Positions 24,501 through 35,995 of a DNA stretch of 64,000 nt are shown here, piece after piece. The stretch's first letter is position 1; each line of letters begins with the position of its first letter. This DNA comes from Ophthalmolycus amberensis (lineage: Eukaryota; Chordata; Actinopteri; Perciformes; Zoarcidae): NCBI GenBank assembly GCA_024529925.1, contig JAFEUB010001556.1, positions 62,001 through 126,000 of the forward strand. Direction: 5' to 3'. Under the pieces are notes generated by a model. That model ran no database searches and was not told the DNA's origin. It saw only the letters and a program-made list of their open reading frames with translations. The translations under genes and the position numbers were made by a program.

Positions 24501-27500
24501 CCGTCGTTCTTGCCTCATTCAGCTGTGTGACATGTTTGAGAGTTTGTGCGCGTTGGTGTTGCAGACGGACGGCGAGGAGAAGCACTCGGCTCTAAAGGAG
24601 CAGCTGAAGGCGTGGCAGAGACTCAGACACGACCTGGAGAGAGCCAGGCTGCTGGTGGAGCTCATCCGCAAGAGGGAGAAACTCAAGAGGGAGACGGTGA
24701 GACACAAATGGCCTTTTATTTCTGTCACGAGCTGATATCAAAGCCCCAGTGAGCTGTATAGGACAGTGGTTAGAACGCAAGAACGCAGGCAATGAAAACC
24801 TTTTTTTAATAATTAGGTCCAAATAACAAATACAATTTAAAAGCCATTTTAGCTGTTTTAGTAATAATATAATTTCTGTTTTTCTTCCTCCTTACAGTCT
24901 TTTCTTAAACTTTCTTAAACACACAGTAAACAGCATCTTCCTTCACTACTTGCAGCTTAGTAGACTCGCATACGAGTGTGTGTGAATACACGAAAACACT
25001 TTTCCGTACACAATAAGTTCTTTGCTCCTCAGATTTCTCCGTGTTTGTTTATTCAGTCGGCGGGTTTACATTGTTGAAACATGGCGTCTGTGTTCAGATT
25101 AAAGTGCAGCAGATGGCGCTGGAGATGCAGCTCACTCCCTTCCTGGTGCTGTTGAGGAGTACGTTGGAACAGTTACAGGAGAGAGACATCAACAACTTCT
25201 TCACTGAGCCTGTACCGCTGGCAGAGGTAAGCTCACACGGTCACTCACACTCAGGACGTTTGCATATTCCCTTTTAAAAATGTGTCCTTTTCAGGCCAAA
25301 GTCATTTTAAAATGATCACATTGGCGTATTTATATTTGTCTCCCCCATTTATTTGAATTGGTATATAATGTATGTTGAATTATTTATTACACCTTACTTA
25401 CAACGCCGGGTACAGCCGTGACAGTTGTCAGTCTGTCCGGTCCATTCTTGTAAAAGCGATACCTCAGAAATGCCTTGAGCAAATTTTCTTCTAGTTTCTT
25501 CAGTGTGACCTGAAGAATTTGGTCACAATACAAGTTTTTGGCCATAACTCAAGAATTCATACGCTAATTATGACAGTTTCACATCAACGTCTAATGGGAT
25601 AAATCAATATGAATAGTGTGAAAGTATTTATTTGTAGAAAATGCTGGTCTTCTGCACACTCTCATCAGTTCACATCTCTGCCTGATCTCCTCCCTCTGCT
25701 CTGCAGGTGCCAGACTACCTGGACCACATCGACACGCCAATGGACTTCCAGACCATGTGGAACCTGCTGGAGTCCCACCGCTACCTCACGTTTGAGGCCT
25801 TTGAGTCCGACTTTGGCCTCATTGTCAACAACTGCCTCAAGTACAACGCCAAGGACACGGTCTTTTACCGCGCCGCCCTGCGGCTCAGGGAGATGGGCGG
25901 AGCCGTCATCAGGACCGCCCGGCGCCACGCCGAACGGATAGGCTTCGACTACGAGGCCGGCATACACCTCCCCCGAGAGCCGAGCCCAGAGAGCCAGCGG
26001 GACCACGACAGGGACCGAGAGAGGGAGCGGGAGAGGGAACGAGAACGGGAACGGGAGCGGGAACGAGAACGGGAGCGAGAGAGAGAACGAGACAGAGAGC
26101 GAGACAGAGACAGAGAACGAGACAGAGAGCGAGACAGAGACAGAGACAGAGACAGAGAACAGAGACCGAGACAGAGAACGAGACCGAGACAGAGAACGAG
26201 ACAGGGACAGAGACCAGCCGCTGTCCTCTAATGAAGAAGGTGAGTGAACTATTTTCACTTTGGTTGAGAAGTTTATGGCAGCCAACCGCTTTTTGGTTGA
26301 TACCTTTGTTCTCGATTTGGCAGGCTAGAAGCTAGACGGAAATTTTTACAACACTTGGTTATCACACAAGTGAGTGAAGTACTGACGGGAATTAGGGTGG
26401 GAGAGAAATCCTAGTGGATGGGACCACAAGTCATAAGTGTAGTAGAGATAAAGTCAGAAGCTCACAAGATTAGGGCCGGGCTATTGTTCATTTATTTTTT
26501 ATTTCCTTTCACTGTAACAATACATTCCTCGTCTCAAACACTGTGGAGTAAGATGCTGAAACCACATATTTCATATTGGTACAGTAAAGCATATTGGCCA
26601 GTAGGTGGTGCAGGACGTTCATTCAGTTCAGTTCAGTTTGTTTAAAAACCGACCTCAATAAATCAGTTTTTACTGGATAAAGTGACTTGCTGGGCCTAAT
26701 CACATATTTAATTTGAACTCTCATTTAAACTATATTTGAACAGTCTCAGATTAAGTTTGGTGAATGTTGCAGATATGATGAATTCGGCACAGTTTGTATA
26801 TCGGCCCACATTAGCATTATGTTATCAGATGATCTTTTCTCTCCCCGCCTCCCACAGACCTGATCCTGCCAGAGAACAGGCGACGGCTGCCGCTGGAGGA
26901 GCAGCTGCATTACCTAGAGGCGCGTCTCGACGAGGTCGGCTCGGGGAAGCACAGCATCGGCCAGTCGCGCAGAGCCAAAGCTCTGAGGAAGGAGGTCAGC
27001 ATCATCAAGAGGAAGCTTGTGCACCAGCGGGAGGGAGGCCCCGGTATCGCGGGCCGGGAGCCCGCGGGAGGAGGGGACCGGGGTTCCTCCCTCCCCCACC
27101 ACCCGTCCTCCTCGGGACACCACGATGAAGGGGGAGAAAGCAGCAGCCAGGAGATCGGTGGAAAAGGTGCGTCTGGAAAGATTTAAAGCATCACTGATGT
27201 GCAGGAAAAGGATAAAAGCTGTTTAAGGAAAGTGATGATAAACTTTTATTTTTATTTTTTTAACAGACTGGTTTTATGTAATGTCGTTGCTTTATTTATT
27301 TACTTTATTTACTTATTTATTTTACTTTATTTTATTTTATTTTATAGTTTGTTGTTAACGTATCGATTGGTTTTATGTTTTATCAGGATTTAACTTTTAC
27401 CATAGTTTGTATTGCTATTGTATATTGTATATAATTAAAGTTATTATTATTATTATTATTATTATATTCTTACATTTTAACTATAACCCTCCTCCTCCTC

Positions 27501-29470
27501 TAGATATGAGTGTGTCCTCGTCTGCCCTGGCTCCAGAGGTGGGCCGTCGGACATCCGTCCTCTTCTCCAAGAAGAACCAAAAGATGGCCGGACCCCCCAA
27601 AAGGCCCGGACGCCCCCCCAAGAACCGTGATGCCGGCTACGCTGGGCCGGGGTTGGGCCAAAGCCCCATCGGGCCCCCTCAGCTGCCCCTGCTGTCACCG
27701 AGCAGGCAGAGGAAGAGGCCCCGAAGCCCCCGCAGCAGCTCCAGCTCGGACAGCGACAGTGACAGCGACCTGCTGCCGGGTACGCGAGACAAACGCATCG
27801 TCGATGTTAACGCACACGTTTTGAGTCACACACACACTCACGCTCCCTCTCTTTTCTCTCAGGTTTGCCAAGTAACGGTTTCGATGGAGGAAACCAGCCG
27901 GTAACGGAGAGCTTCCGCGTGTACAGGAGCGAGTCTCGCCTCCCTCGCTCCAGCTCAGACTCCGAGTCCACGACCAGCAGCAGCAGCAGTGCAGCTTCGG
28001 ACCGGACCAGGTGATTAGTGCTCATTGTTTTAATCTTTACAGCGCAGAGCTACAGCTATGGGTCACTCCCGGCACTCCCGTCAGCCCTGTTATCGACCGC
28101 TACAGGCAGCTGTTTCAAGCAAACAAGCTCAGGTGAGCCAAGAGTTAGAGATTATCAGGTGACACATGAGCCATACCAACTTCATAAGCCGATATTATGT
28201 CAGGGCCGTGTGTCTGGTGAGGTCCTCGGCCTCCAAGAGGCCAAAAAAATCAATTAATCCAGCTTTAAAGGAACAGATAGCCATTTTGCTAAATACATTT
28301 ATTTACTTTCCATCCACTTCCTGGAGTCTCGTCATCACTTTGATGCGTAGCATCCAGGAAGTCACTGCAGCCTGTAAACCTGCAGCTTTGATTGTTTATG
28401 TTCGGGTTAAGAAACAGAGACACAGGCTGGGTTCCACCGACAAAGATTCATTTTTGAACCTGATCAAATCATGGTTTAACTTTAAATCATCAAACTTCAG
28501 AACCTCTCTTTAAATGTCAGTTTTGTTTTTACTCTAAACCTAAATTACATTTAATTCTCTTGCACCAAATGCAAATCTTTTTTCCCCTTACCGTTGAAAA
28601 CAGTCCTTCTAGCTGGCTAAAAGAAGATTTTGGCGAAAGAGGAGAAATTAGAGCTTCTCTGCCGAACCATCAAGAGTAACGTTTGGCTCACTGACTGACT
28701 CTTTATCTAGCGAGCTGGCAAACAATGCACCTTTTGTTAAGGGACACAGAGCAGTCAAAATTATCCATTTATCTATTTAAATTGTGTGGGCAAGCATCTC
28801 CATATTGATATTTATTTATAACGCTGCTTAATTGTAAATCTGGATTTATTATATCAGCCTAGTTTTGCTAAACTCTGATTGGAGTTAATCTTAGATGAAA
28901 TAAATCCTTGTTGGTGTAACCCAGCTTCTATGCCTTTGTATTGAAGTGAGCCAGGCTAGCTGTTCCTGATCTCTTTATGCTAAGCTAAGGTAGCTCCATA
29001 GTTGTTGCACAGATACAAGAGATGGCAAATAAGCTTGTTTCCCAAAATGTTGATTTATTCTAATCTATTACAAGTGCTTACATGTATATGATGCTGTATT
29101 GTCAGCCAGCCAGTCATCTGACAGGCTTTTATGCATCGGTTAAACGTGCAAAAAATGTTTTTAGTAATGCGATACAACGAGAGAACGATATCATCAGCCA
29201 CATCTTGTTTAGTGAAGCTGTATTTCCTGGTGATTACATCGATGGTCGATGACATCTTTGGCCAGTCAGAATGTAAACCTTTAAGGTCTCTGGTTCCTCA
29301 CAGTCTCGTCTCTCGTGTCTCTCTCAGTACGACCCCCTCGAAGCAGGGCAGAGGAAAGGCCTCGTTCTCCCGCTCCGCCTTCCAGGAGGACAGCAGCGAG
29401 GAGACGTCGGGCACCGAAAATGATTCCTACTCAGTCGGAGGATCGCGGAGCGTTTCACATTGTAAGCACA

Positions 29471-29525
<55 letters not shown>

Positions 29526-31469
29526 TCTATGCATCAGTGCATGGCGTTAAATATGAGTTTATATTCATGTAGACAGTGAATGTCTTCTCAGAACGATTTG
29601 AATGTGAATGTAGTTGGTTATTCAGCACAAGAAAGCCGCAATATCTCTGAGTCTGTGACCAATCTGATGTGATGTCATCTTTTATTTGAAAAATGAAACA
29701 ACAATTAACAACAAAAAGGCAGATAAAGAGTTCAGCATGTGAAGTGTTGAGTTTTAAAGCTCGAATGCCGACCCCGACCAGCCCATCCGCCCCGCCCCAG
29801 GAACGGATTAATGCCATTTCTTGTCACATCTTGTCTTAAACACGTAGAAACGTGTGATCGTCTAGGTGGCCGTAGTTTAGCTAGAGGGGAGGTTGCGCAA
29901 TGGGAACTGTCGCTTCCTGTTGCTGTGCTCCTTGCCGCCAGTGGGTCGGGGTCAGGGCAGGTCAGGCTGCTGGGTGACCTCTGATGACTATTCTTCTCTT
30001 GAAGCTCTGGACCTGGTGTGGGCCAAGTGCAGAGGCTACCCCTCCTATCCTGCTCTGGTGAGTGGACACTGCCAATAGCCCGGACCGATTCAGGACCCTC
30101 TGCACGTTAACCGCTGAATGTCTAAACCCTCCTCCTCTTGTCTGCAGATCATTGACCCGAAGATGCCCAGGGAAGGGGTGTTCCACCGCGGCGTACCGAT
30201 ACCCGTCCCACCCCTGGATGTGCTGAAACTAGGGGAGCAGATGACCCAGGAGGCCAGAGAGCACCTGTTCCTGGTCCTCTTCTTTGACAACAAGAGAACA
30301 TGGTCAGCACTCCGGGTCATCTTCTCACCTTTTACCTTCACTAACTGTATCATCACGTTCGTCTCTTTGTTTGTTCTCACTGACATCCTGTCGTTCTTTG
30401 TGTTTTTTTTCAAAAATGACGAGAACAGCAAAAGACGCACGCAAAAAGTACTGTTACTGGATGTGTGCGCGCTCTGAGGCAGCAGTTCAAAGGAAACAGA
30501 ATTGGGGCAAAAGTTGTTTTTGAGAATAGAAGAGGAGGAGAGAGAAAAAACCATGATTCAGGTCACCGTGTGCAGCGCGATCTCATGCGTTCAAGGTTTG
30601 CTTTTAAGTTTGAAGAAAAACAAATGTGAGAAACACGATGGGAGTCGGTGTTACTCCGAACCGCCCTGATGATCCTCTGAGAAGTCATTCAGGAGCTGAA
30701 CCTCTTTCAGTCGCTCAAACACTGGTTCCAAATGCATTTGCAGGATTTCTTGCATTTACTTTTGTTCAATATTTACGTCTGCAGGTCACGTTTCAGCCGC
30801 GAATGGATGTTTGCATTGTTCTCATAATTGAAGCCTTCTTAAAACATCTGGATCTAATATGAAGGGCTCTGGTGCATTCTGTTTGTTTCTCTGATGAGAG
30901 GAAATGAAAAAGAGATTTGCTCTCAAGTATTTAACGTGTGTATATGTTTTCAATAACACATGCTTCAAACGTCTCTTCGACACGGTTTACCGATTTATGA
31001 TAATATGAAATGATGCGGAAATGCCGGTCAGGAATGTTTATTTACGCACAAATTCACTCTTCTTTATTATATTATATTATAGTATTTATAGATGAGGCCT
31101 GTTGAGAATTTGGCCGTGATGGTTTGTCTTTTTAGTTTTTTAAAGGGTCCCCAGATAAACACTGCTCTAAAGTTCTCTCACTTGCCTCCTGTTTTGTTTG
31201 AGCTTGTTGTGGCATGAATCAAACCTGCTGTAGCTCTGTTTGATTGGAACTGATCAGTAACACTTCTATGTCCGTGTGGATCCAGGCAGTGGCTGCCGCG
31301 CTCTAAGCTGGTGCCGCTCGGGGTGGACCAGGAGCTGGACAAGGAGAAGATGCTGGAGGGCAGGAAATCCAACATCCGCAAGTCCGTGCAGGTGGCCTAC
31401 CACCGGGCCATGCAGCACCGCAGCAAGGTGCAGGGAGACCCCAGCAGCGAGACCAGTGACAGTGACTGA
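21565..31469 (+). CDS. brpf1: Bromodomain and PHD finger-containing protein 1 (complete, 15 coding exons)
   Basis: BRPF1 is the scaffold of MOZ/MORF-HBO1 acetyltransferase complexes and reads histone marks. Exons: 21565-22310, 22650-22839, 22941-23228, 23590-24107, 24256-24460 (alternative end 24445), 24565-24696, 25098-25226, 25707-26239, 26858-27166, 27504-27779, 27863-28010, 29328-29461, 29942-30057, 30148-30302 and 31286-31469. The start is MGLDFDV, in good context and matching the family. Domains in order: C2H2 finger (residues about 22-47), EPL1-like region, PHD1 (CCICNDGEC, about 325), extended PHD (to about 500), bromodomain (about 700-810, VPDYLDHI to CLKYNAKDT), Arg-Asp/Glu tract, HMG-box-like basic region, and PWWP (LVWAKCRGYPSYPAL, from about 1225). 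The product is about 1,353 residues against about 1,214 in human. The exon total is one base over a multiple of three because of an apparent one-base excess at 26,160. Confidence 0.95.
23265..23552. mobile_element. Fragmentary DNA-transposon-like repeat in a brpf1 intron
   Basis: This intron contains repeated ATATCGATA-type and GATATTGTGACGATATT motifs and ends ATATTTCCCATCCCTA, a pattern I associate with teleost non-autonomous DNA transposons. I found no open frame and no clear target duplication. Confidence 0.4.
25410..25612. repeat. Dispersed teleost repeat remnant
   Basis: The segment includes GCGATACCTCAGAAATGCC, then GTGACCTGAAGAATTTGGTC and GGCCATAACTCAAGAATTC, phrases I recognise from a widespread fish repeat. 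It lies in the brpf1 intron before the second bromodomain exon. Confidence 0.45.
26005..26216 (+). repeat. brpf1: Purine-rich coding repeat (Arg-Glu/Arg-Asp tract) in brpf1
   Basis: Nested 6-bp units of the GAGAGG/GACAGA type encode about 70 residues of alternating Arg with Glu or Asp. The tract sits immediately after the bromodomain, at a place where human BRPF1 has no such repeat. The reading frame shifts by one base within it, near 26,160. Confidence 0.9.
28300..29000 (-). mobile_element. Dispersed teleost repeat (TTAGCTTAGC family), reverse copy
   Basis: Within the long brpf1 intron, CTTTATGCTAAGCTAAGG, GCCAGGCTAGCTGTT and GTCACTGCAGCCTGTAAAC read as the reverse complement of a common fish repeat (AGCTTAGCATAAAGAC type). 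The edges are uncertain. Two other copies lie at 37.3 kb and 50.6 kb. I see nothing else in the 28,011-29,327 intron. Confidence 0.5.
29475..29522. repeat. (CA)n microsatellite
   Basis: A pure CA run of about 24 units begins 13 bases after the brpf1 splice donor at 29,462, so length variation here could affect that exon's splicing. Confidence 0.95.
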
Positions 31470-32342
31470 AAAACACACACACACACGCACGCACGCAAGC
31501 AAATCATGTGTTTGGCGTTTTGAAGGTGTTGTGGAGAACACGTTCCTCCATCGAGAGCACATCCCTCCATCACAGATCACAAGAAACGGTGTCAGTAGCA
31601 CAGAGTGGGAACAAAAACCAAGAGATATCCACTACATCGGCCCTCGGACACACGCGCATCATGCACACTAAGCCCTATTTAATCTGACGTGTAAAATATT
31701 GTATTTAAGAGAATTGAAATTGAATAATAATAATTATGGGGGGAAAAAAAATATGCTATGTTCAGGATCGCCAATCAAAAATATTCCTCGTATGCGGTCG
31801 ATGGCGGTTTACAGACTGTGTTGCTGCCTCTCCCCGTCGTTCTCACACATTTCACGTGTGAACGGGGAAATGCTCGTGGCGTGCGTTTTTAAATGCACTC
31901 GCTGCGGGCGTGGCTGCCAAACGCCGGCGCCTCAACACGTCTTCACGTCTCATCAACCGCCTCTACGAAGGAAAGAGAAACCGGGCCCGGTGCTAGTGTC
32001 CAGTCGTCCGGCAAGTGGAGCACAACGAGAGACTGTTGGCAAGCCAACGATACTGTTATTTATTCTGCTTACTCCTTCTTAACAAGGCCACCGAGCTCCC
32101 TTTTATCATGGACTACTTCTAATCACTCCTGCTGCACAAGACGTTGTGCAGTCCTCGTTGTCACTCTGTGTTCATCATGTCTCCTGTTTTTACGAGGTTT
32201 TTTTTTTTTGTTAACGGGCCGCCGGGTTCAACGAGTAACGAGGACTAAACTGAAACACGCGATCGCCTCACGGCCTGTCTTAGACTCAGCCTAACGGCTT
32301 TAGAACTTTTATATATACAGATTGCATAAAGAATAGAAGTTT

Positions 32343-32348
32343 AATAAA
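32343..32348 (+). terminator. brpf1: brpf1 polyadenylation signal
   Basis: A canonical AATAAA lies 874 bases after the brpf1 stop codon. It is followed by a GT-rich segment (TGTGTTGTGGTCACTTGT), which fits a downstream element. The 31,470-32,342 stretch is the 3' UTR and contains a short CA/CG microsatellite directly after the stop. Confidence 0.65.
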
Positions 32349-33204
32349 AAAAGAGTTGAGTTTTTTAAACTGTGTTGTGGTCACTTGTCTGCGGCCTGAG
32401 GGGGGTTGTGTTCGTTCCCCCTTCAGTGTTCTTCCTGGTTGTGTGGAATATCCTTGTGTGCACACTTCATATATTCTTACCCGCCCATTTACTCTTTCCA
32501 AAGAAGCTGTGACTCATGAGTGCCTCTCCAGATGTATTACGCTGTATCGCTCTGATACTGAAGTGAACTTCCTCTTTTATATTGACTGTAGAGACGGTGT
32601 GTGTTGGATGCATCTGACACCTGCTCAGCCCCCACAGGCTTTCTTCTTCATACCCTAAGTAGGTGTTGGTTACCTGATTTATAATAATCCCAGACCATGT
32701 TCAAATCTTAAAGAGTCAAACAAAGACAAATGCACTCAAACAAGAGGAAGGGCCTTTGTGTCACTACGTTTTACTGCCATTTTAATTGCACGTCCCATGA
32801 GCTGACTGACTGTTTAGATTATCAGTTGCTACATCAGCTCATTTGTTGAGATAACCAATGAGAATGTCCTCTCCCCAAACCAGAGGGGTTTTTTTTGGGT
32901 CAATCTTTCCGAGTACCATGACGATCCCCCAACTGGAACACTTACTCACCACAACATCTATGTCTTCATATTTGCAACCACAACGACTCAAAGATGCCTT
33001 GTTTCCTGTCCCGAAAACGCTCCGCGTGACTGGAAACAACTGATAATCATCAGTGGTTTCGACAGCGACGCTCTTAACACAGGAGCCTCTGACCTTACCT
33101 TCTGGTAACCTGATTTTGTTTTTCTACCAAAGCCCTGTTTCAGCTCTCCGTTCTAACTGTAGCTCCCAACATCTGCTTTACATCTGCTCTGTACACACAC
33201 AATA

Positions 33205-33235
33205 GTACGCATACCTATTGGCCAGGTATGCGTAC
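33205..33235. repeat. Perfect 12-bp inverted repeat, 7-bp spacer
   Basis: The arms GTACGCATACCT and AGGTATGCGTAC are exact reverse complements separated by ATTGGCC, whose ATTGG is a CCAAT box on the other strand. The repeat lies in intergenic sequence. Confidence 0.85.
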
Positions 33236-33670
33236 ACATACCAGGAATTAGACTGTTTCTATCCGTGTGTGGTGATGAGATTCTATCTAATGGATGAAAG
33301 AAACCACGATCAGATAATTTAGGTAATACCACAACGAATTGATCAAGCACAAGCAGTGCAATCTTTTCTGCACTCCGGCTGTTCTCATGGCGGCTGACTG
33401 TAGGTGGATTTGCAGCTGTGCCATTCTCGTTATATTTCTTAAGTTTTAAGTCCAAGTGGGGTTTTGCTGACTTGGAAATGCTCTCGTATCCGTCCACCGA
33501 CGTTTGTTTTTCAGTCACATTTTTCTCCGAGTTGCTTTGAGTGTTCCTTTGTCTTCATGGTGGAGGTTTAATCACATCTCAACTCTGCCCAGATGTACTT
33601 ATGCATCTGATTATGTGGCTCCAACAACCTTTTGGCCGCAAAAAAATTTAAAGTGCACCGGCACACTGAA

Positions 33671-33890
33671 GGTTTTCTAGCAGGGCAGCCTATAAAGCAC
33701 CGCATCCCATCTTCTCAATTTGAAGGCCACCCAAGAGGGCATGTCATCATGTTTTCTCCAATTAAGGGCACCCTTCAGGTAATTGCACACGTTTTCTCCA
33801 TTAAACGGCCCCCTAGGGCACTTTATGTTTTCTCCAATTAGAGGTTACTTCATCTCGTTTTCTCTACTGTAAGGGCCCCTTAGAGAACGC
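33671..33890. repeat. Degenerate tandem repeat of about 40 bp, six units
   Basis: Units starting with (G)TTTTCTCCAATTAAGGGC-like sequence begin at about 33,671, 33,710, 33,751, 33,791, 33,827 and 33,857. Each carries a GGGCACCC or GGCCCCCTA-type block. The array was not assigned to a known family. Confidence 0.7.
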
Positions 33891-34058
33891 TGTCATATTT
33901 TAGGGCATAATAGACCCCCCACCCCCCCAGCGATGATTTAGGTGTCTCATTCAACGAGGTAAATACCATATTTCATTTTATAAATACTTGATATTTTTAC
34001 ATTTGTTTACGGTCACTGTATTTATGACTGAAGGTAGGAGGTGTCCAGGTACAATTAG

Positions 34059-34083
34059 TGTGTGTGTGTGTGTGTGTGTGTGT
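34059..34083. repeat. (TG)n microsatellite
   Basis: A TG dinucleotide run lies upstream of il17re in intergenic sequence. Confidence 0.95.
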
Positions 34084-34523
34084 CGTGTGACAGAATAGCC
34101 TTGCCATCATTTCCTGGCCGCTGGTGCAGTGGTGGGTGAGGAGACGTTCTCTTACAAAAGGAAACCTCACAAGTATGACCTGAGAGGCTGTCGAGCACCA
34201 CAGGTTCCCGTGGGAGTATTTCTTTCTCTTCTATTGTTTCCTCAGGGAGGTAAAACCTCAACGAGAGGCGGCGCTGAGGTGAGCGCGACTATACTCACGA
34301 AACAATGTGTTTTCTAACAAACTGACTCAACGTGTTCGGCAGAACTAGAGAAGAATAATCTGAATATCTGTCGTCTCCACGCGGATCCGCGCTCCGGTGT
34401 TTACCGGCTGAACTCAGGAGGATATTCTGCACGTTTTTGCAGAAAACCTGCTTCATGGACCGCTTGTGGAGGGCTCACGAGCCTGGATTTACATTATGGG
34501 AACGTTTCCTCTTTGGACGTTAA

Positions 34524-35944
34524 ATGTGTTGTCGACGTTTTGGCACCGCGCTGGCATTTGTTGCCGTCGTGGTGTTTCCACTGCTGCTGGAATGTACCAT
34601 ATGCCACGTGAGTTCAACACAGTGATTCATTAAAGATGTGATAAATAAATAGCGAGTAAAATCCATATGCAGATGTGAATGTTTGACATTTCCTCAACTT
34701 ATTTATTTATTTATTTATTTTATCGTATTTAACCAGACAAGTCACTAATTGTCTTTATCTTGAATTTGCTTTAGCTGAAGGAAGAAGGAAGTGGGATCCA
34801 AGATGGTACGTTTTGTAATTTGGTATCTCATCACATGAAGTCACCATAGCGGTGACTCCATGTGTGTCTGCAGCTGTACTGATGCTCCTCACCTCTCTGT
34901 ACAGATCACGATGAGGGGAGCTGTCCTGTGAAACTGACCTCGGTCCTGACCCCGGTCCTGACCCCGACCTCCAGGGACATTTACTCTGAATGTGTCACCA
35001 GTCCGTGTCTGGATGAAGGCTGATGGTACGGAGTCGAACCCGCAGCTGCAAAGTCCATTTCTTTGTCATTTGATGGAGCACATTTCATCATCTCTAAAGC
35101 TGTCATTGTGGCGTGTCTGACATGTCACACTGCCTTCTTCCAGACTTCTGCAAAGCCCCGAAGATTGAAATTCTCTCAACATCAGGATCAGGATCAGGAG
35201 ATAATTAGACCCATCTTATTAAAGAAGAAGAAAAACAAAATAAAGGTTTGCACCTGCCCCAAAAACTCATGTGAAAATCTCATGACGAGCATACAGCTCA
35301 GAGTAGCTCAAGAAGGTGGAACATGGTGTCATCTCTCTTTCTCTATTCTCTCTTTTTCAGTGTCACAATGAGAGAAAGGGAAACAACCGCGTCAAGTGCA
35401 CGGGTGTCGCACGGCAACGCGGCGGAAACAGTTCTGTAGCTCTGGTAAGATGATTTCTCCTGATTCAGACTCGCACGTATCCTGCTTTGAAGACGATTCC
35501 CACGATGATGGTGTATTTATTTATTTACAGTGGGAGCTGGTACATAAGTGTGTCGGGGCTGAAGCAAGGGCTGTTGTTTCTGCGTCCTTCAACACGACAT
35601 CAAGGAGCTGCAGTGTCAGTTACACAGTGCCAGGTAATAACGTCTGCAGGGTTCCTGGCATCAGGCCTCGTGTTTCACCTCTTTGGTTTCATTTTTCCTG
35701 TCTGCCTGTCTGTTGCTCTTCCTTTGCTTTTGTCAGAAATCTGCTGCTCGCAAAGGCTGCAGCGTATGATTCGCGTACTCTTTATCGTGCTTATCAGTCA
35801 TGGCCTGTGAATGGGAGCATTGTTACCCTGAGAAAAACACTTGTGTTTCTCAACTTCACCCACTTGTGCAAGTTGTTTCCTTTGATGCCGTCACCCGCCT
35901 GTATGTTTTGACCTGCCAGTGATAATTATATCCTGTTGGCATTC

Positions 35945-35995
<51 letters not shown>

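Larger units (their letters stand above)
32370..34520. other. Intergenic region between brpf1 and il17re
   Basis: No coding exon is convincing here. The region holds a perfect inverted repeat (33,205-33,235), a degenerate 40-bp tandem array (33,671-33,890), a TG microsatellite (34,059-34,083) and presumably the il17re promoter near its 3' end. I could not identify a TATA box. Confidence 0.6.
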
